A stretch of DNA of 7,540 bases from positions 1 to 7,540 of the forward strand of contig JAHJXP010000004.1 of the NCBI GenBank assembly GCA_018827585.1. The letters are read 5' to 3'. A program made the translations under genes and the position numbers. The notes under the pieces are model-generated. The model searched no databases, was not told the origin of the DNA, and saw nothing but the letters and a program-made list of their open reading frames with translations. Position 1 is the stretch's first letter, and each line of letters begins with the position of its first letter. Source of the stretch: Pseudomonadota bacterium. Lineage in GTDB: Bacteria; Desulfobacterota; Syntrophia; Syntrophales; UBA5619. Below, piece after piece: positions 6,806 through 7,540 of this stretch.

Positions 6806-7150
6806 CTTCTTACGTACTTTTTTAAGATGATCAAGGCGGCCCAAAGCAAGGATACGCAGGAATGGCTCCATAACAATGCGCTCTTCCGCGGCTTTTTCCG
6901 CGATAAGGCCGACAACGAGAACCTGTGTCAGCTCATTGTCATGCTGAAAAGACGGATTTATCGGTACCAGTACATGTCGGTCAGCTATCCCCGGTTTTTT
7001 GAAACCTACATCGAGCATCACGCGACGATGATCGAGATGTGCAAAAAGAAGGATGCGGATTTGGCCGAGAAAACCATGAAAATCCACATGCGCAAAGTCA
7101 GGGACGTGATTATCGACTCCCTGGCGGCCAGCCGGAATCTGTTGATTTAG
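6806..7150 (+). pseudogene. GntR-family regulator remnant: FCD ligand-binding domain only
   Basis: The frame is open from after the TGA at 6803-6805. An ATG at 6827 would give 107 residues that match the C-terminal part of the helical FCD domain of FadR-type GntR regulators: IKAAQSKDTQEW, then NALFRGFF, then a long helix with LKRRIYRYQYM (40-50), EHHATMIEMCKKKDA (63-77) and IHMRKVRD (86-93). A full regulator has about 220-240 residues with an N-terminal winged-helix DNA-binding domain. That domain and the first helices of FCD are absent, and no frame upstream encodes them. No ribosome binding site precedes the ATG. Of the usual metal ligands, histidines at 64 or 65 and at 87 fit, but Asn17 and Arg21 stand where Asp and His are usual. 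The remnant points away from the CoA-transferase operon, the typical place for its regulator. I infer a decayed regulator of that operon. Confidence 0.75.
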
Positions 7151-7233
7151 CGATCAACAAGCGGTACGGGAGCTTTTTCTTCTGTTTTTTCTTCTTGACA
7201 AAACGGTGATCCGCTACTACTACCATGTAACGC
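7151..7233. other. Gap between the regulator remnant and the transposase
   Basis: This 83-base stretch contains pyrimidine-rich runs (about 7171-7196) and must contain the outer end of the IS630-type element. IS630 elements insert at TA, but I cannot pick the boundary without the other end. No gene or clear terminator is seen. Confidence 0.4.
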
Positions 7234-7540
7234 CTATAAATTCGGATAAAGACGCTTCAGTTTGATCCGAGCGTCCGGTGTTGTGAATTGCCAGACAATT
7301 TTTCTCGCGCTGTTATTTCGGTCTCTTTCCCGTGCAGTCACTTGAGTCTGCATGGTTGCCATGTCGGGAATCCGGCGATCAAGGCATTGTCCTTTCAGAA
7401 CGCTGAGCTCGATCTCCGCCATATTCAGCCAGCTACCGTGTTTCGGCGTGTAATGGATATCCCAGTCGTTCCGCCAGACGTCTGGCTTCCTTGGGTTCGA
7501 ATGTTTCATAGAGTGAGGCGATACTGTGGGTGTTCAGATT
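7234..7540 (-). pseudogene. IS630-type transposase, 3' part, frameshifted and cut by the window edge
   Basis: The 3' end of a DDE transposase of the IS630 family runs in from the right edge. In one frame from 7540 the peptide reads NLNTHSIASLYETFEPKEAR and continues RRLAERL-like. The typical sequence then continues in another frame as HYTPKHGSWLNMAE, followed by CLDRRIPDM, WQFTTPDAR and the ending KLKRLYPNL before the TAG at 7234-7236. The two frames join if one base is removed from GGG (complement of 7461-7463), so there is one extra base. The acidic residue of the NMAE segment is the probable third catalytic residue. The second one would lie just outside the window. The end of the element should lie between about 7151 and 7233, but its inverted repeat cannot be confirmed with one end. 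A programmed frameshift is possible but less likely. Confidence 0.85.

Noticed and set aside
6770..7087. Minus-strand open frame of 105 codons opposite the FCD remnant
   Set aside because: The plus strand matches the FCD domain in order over its length, while the minus-strand peptide matches nothing I recognise.
7194..7222. TTGACA near 7194 as a plus-strand promoter reading into the transposase end
   Set aside because: The hexamer has only poor -10 partners at normal spacing (TACTAC at 17 bases), and no rightward gene follows within the window.

Overview
The window looks like a piece of a GC-rich genome of a strictly anaerobic, acid-degrading bacterium. The best guess is a syntrophic or sulfate-reducing lineage of the former Deltaproteobacteria (Syntrophia or Syntrophorhabdus type). 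This rests on the gene content: an acyl-CoA ligase, an enoyl-CoA hydratase/isomerase, a type III CoA-transferase and two subunits of the oxygen-sensitive iron-sulfur family of benzoyl-CoA reductases and 2-hydroxyacyl-CoA dehydratases. No rRNA or other taxonomic marker is present, so the assignment is an inference.

Layout. Positions 1-454 hold no clear complete gene. At the left edge there is the 5' end of a possible leftward ORF with a strong ribosome binding site (1-82), and beside it short GGTCA-type repeats and a palindrome that could be the end of a mobile element. At 455-2647 two genes run rightward: an AMP-forming acyl-CoA ligase that stops exactly where its C-terminal domain should begin, and 24 bases later an enoyl-CoA hydratase/isomerase family gene with a TTG start. 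At 2816-6617 three genes run leftward as a probable operon, in transcription order CaiB/BaiF CoA-transferase, BcrC/HgdB-like subunit and BcrB-like subunit. They converge on the rightward pair. Upstream of the operon, at 6692-6727, is a candidate sigma70 promoter whose -10 is covered by a 14-bp near-perfect palindrome. Beyond it, in AT-richer DNA, lies a divergent remnant of a GntR-family regulator (ligand-binding FCD part only, no DNA-binding domain). The right edge holds the 3' end of an IS630-type transposase carrying a one-base frameshift.

How the parts may work together. The leftward operon has the logic of known 2-hydroxyacyl-CoA dehydratase systems such as FldA-FldBC of phenyllactate fermentation. 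The CoA-transferase activates an acid as its thioester, and the two-subunit iron-sulfur enzyme then dehydrates or reduces it. The ATP-dependent activator that such enzymes need is not in the window and must be supplied from elsewhere. The enoyl-CoA hydratase/isomerase could act on the unsaturated product. The substrate cannot be read from the sequence.

The edges show genome decay: a ligase without its C-terminal domain and with two changed motif residues, a regulator without its DNA-binding domain, and a frameshifted transposase. The central operon looks intact. I saw no CRISPR array, tRNA or rRNA. No clearly new system is evident. The most interesting points are the activator-less dehydratase operon, the operator-like palindrome next to the regulator remnant, and the altered ligase.
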